DNA of 55,006 bases from Pseudozyma flocculosa PF-1 (taxonomy: Eukaryota; Basidiomycota; Ustilaginomycetes; Ustilaginales; Ustilaginaceae), in NCBI RefSeq assembly GCF_000417875.1, contig NW_006920882.1, forward strand, positions 305,986-360,991. The letters are read 5' to 3'. The position numbers and the translations under genes were made by a program. The notes beneath the pieces were generated by a model. The model was given only the letters and a program-made list of their open reading frames with translations, was not told the DNA's origin and searched no databases. Of this stretch, positions 54,690 through 55,006 are shown piece by piece (position 1 is the first letter of the stretch; the number at the start of each line of letters is the position of its first letter).

Positions 54690-55006
54690 CTAGACCCGCA
54701 TCGTGCCGAGCAGGGTGCGCGCCCCCTCGGCGATCCTGACCAGCGCCCTGCCCCCGTCGGTCCCCTTGAGCTCGTCGGCGCCGCACACGCGCATCAGGTG
54801 GAGCGCGGTCCGCAGCGCCCGCGCGCACTCGCGCCGCTGCGCCGGATCGGCGGCGCCATGCTCGAGCCGAGCGCTCAGGCCCGAGAGGATGACGACCCAG
54901 CTGGCGTAGCTGAGCGAGCCGGCCCGCGCCAGCGTGCTCCGGTCCTCGAGCGCCGCCTCGAGCGCACCGGAACCGCCCAGCAGGCTCGACACGAACGGGC
55001 CCGGCG
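54690..55006 (-). CDS. Partial unknown protein (C-terminal part)
   Basis: An ORF open to the right edge and ending at a TAG at 54690-54692, so the gene starts beyond 55006. The visible ~105 residues are Ala/Leu-rich with several helices (ALEAALEDRSTLARAG, SWVVILSGLSARLEHG, CARALRTALHLMRVCG, ALVRIAEGARTLLG), like the end of an all-helical domain such as an ARM/HEAT type or a fungal transcription-factor C-domain. The codon use (GC-rich third positions) supports a coding frame. I do not recognise the family. Confidence 0.6.
   Translation of the reverse strand, partial: PGPFVSSLLGGSGALEAALEDRSTLARAGSLSYASWVVILSGLSARLEHGAADPAQRRECARALRTALHLMRVCGADELKGTDGGRALVRIAEGARTLLGTMRV

Overview
The window is nuclear DNA from a GC-rich filamentous or yeast-like fungus, most probably a basidiomycete related to the smuts (Ustilaginomycotina). 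The evidence is the eukaryotic gene content (60S ribosomal protein L9, eIF3k, ESCRT-III Vps20, Ebp2, Lto1), very GC-rich third codon positions, and about two dozen introns of mostly 90-160 bp with donors that are nearly always GTGAGT. The UNC93-like, SGNH-type and Wwm1-like proteins are typical fungal families. The exact species cannot be told from the sequence.

I support 20 protein-coding genes; one is cut by the right edge. In order: Ebp2-like rRNA-processing factor (-), a 76-residue conserved-looking small protein (+), a UbiG-like methyltransferase (+), ketol-acid reductoisomerase ILV5 (-), a LisH-WD40 protein (-), an SCPx-type thiolase (-), a TesB-type acyl-CoA thioesterase with a peroxisomal C-terminus (-), a Wwm1-like WW protein (+), an UNC93-like membrane protein (+), a five-exon SGNH-hydrolase-like type II membrane protein (-), RPL9 (+), IPP isomerase IDI1 (-), eIF3k (+), a large Whi3/Scw1-like RRM protein with glutamine tracts (+), Lto1 (+), a six-exon glutathione S-transferase-like protein (+), the mitochondrial peptidase Icp55 (-), a 622-residue serine-rich unknown (+), Vps20 (+) and a truncated unknown (-).

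This is mostly ordinary housekeeping chromosome: amino-acid and isoprenoid synthesis, peroxisomal lipid breakdown, translation, ribosome biogenesis and trafficking. There is no operon logic and no biosynthetic cluster. The only suggestive functional pair is the neighbouring thiolase and acyl-CoA thioesterase. Three gene pairs are divergent over possibly shared promoters: thioesterase/WW protein, SGNH protein/RPL9 and IDI1/eIF3k.

The most unusual feature is a roughly 7-8 kb stretch between ICP55 and the 622-residue gene (about 42.2-50.4 kb). I see no supportable gene there, no rRNA or tRNA and no recognisable transposon, but it is studded with short tetranucleotide repeats and small palindromes. 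Other points are a His in place of the expected catalytic Ser in the SGNH-like protein, a bacterial-looking UbiG methyltransferase with two low-complexity insertions, a thiolase without a standard peroxisomal signal, a divergent Lto1 C-terminus, a long RPL9 intron, and a 575-base assembly gap inside IDI1 intron 1. I did not find convincing evidence of a wholly new biological system.
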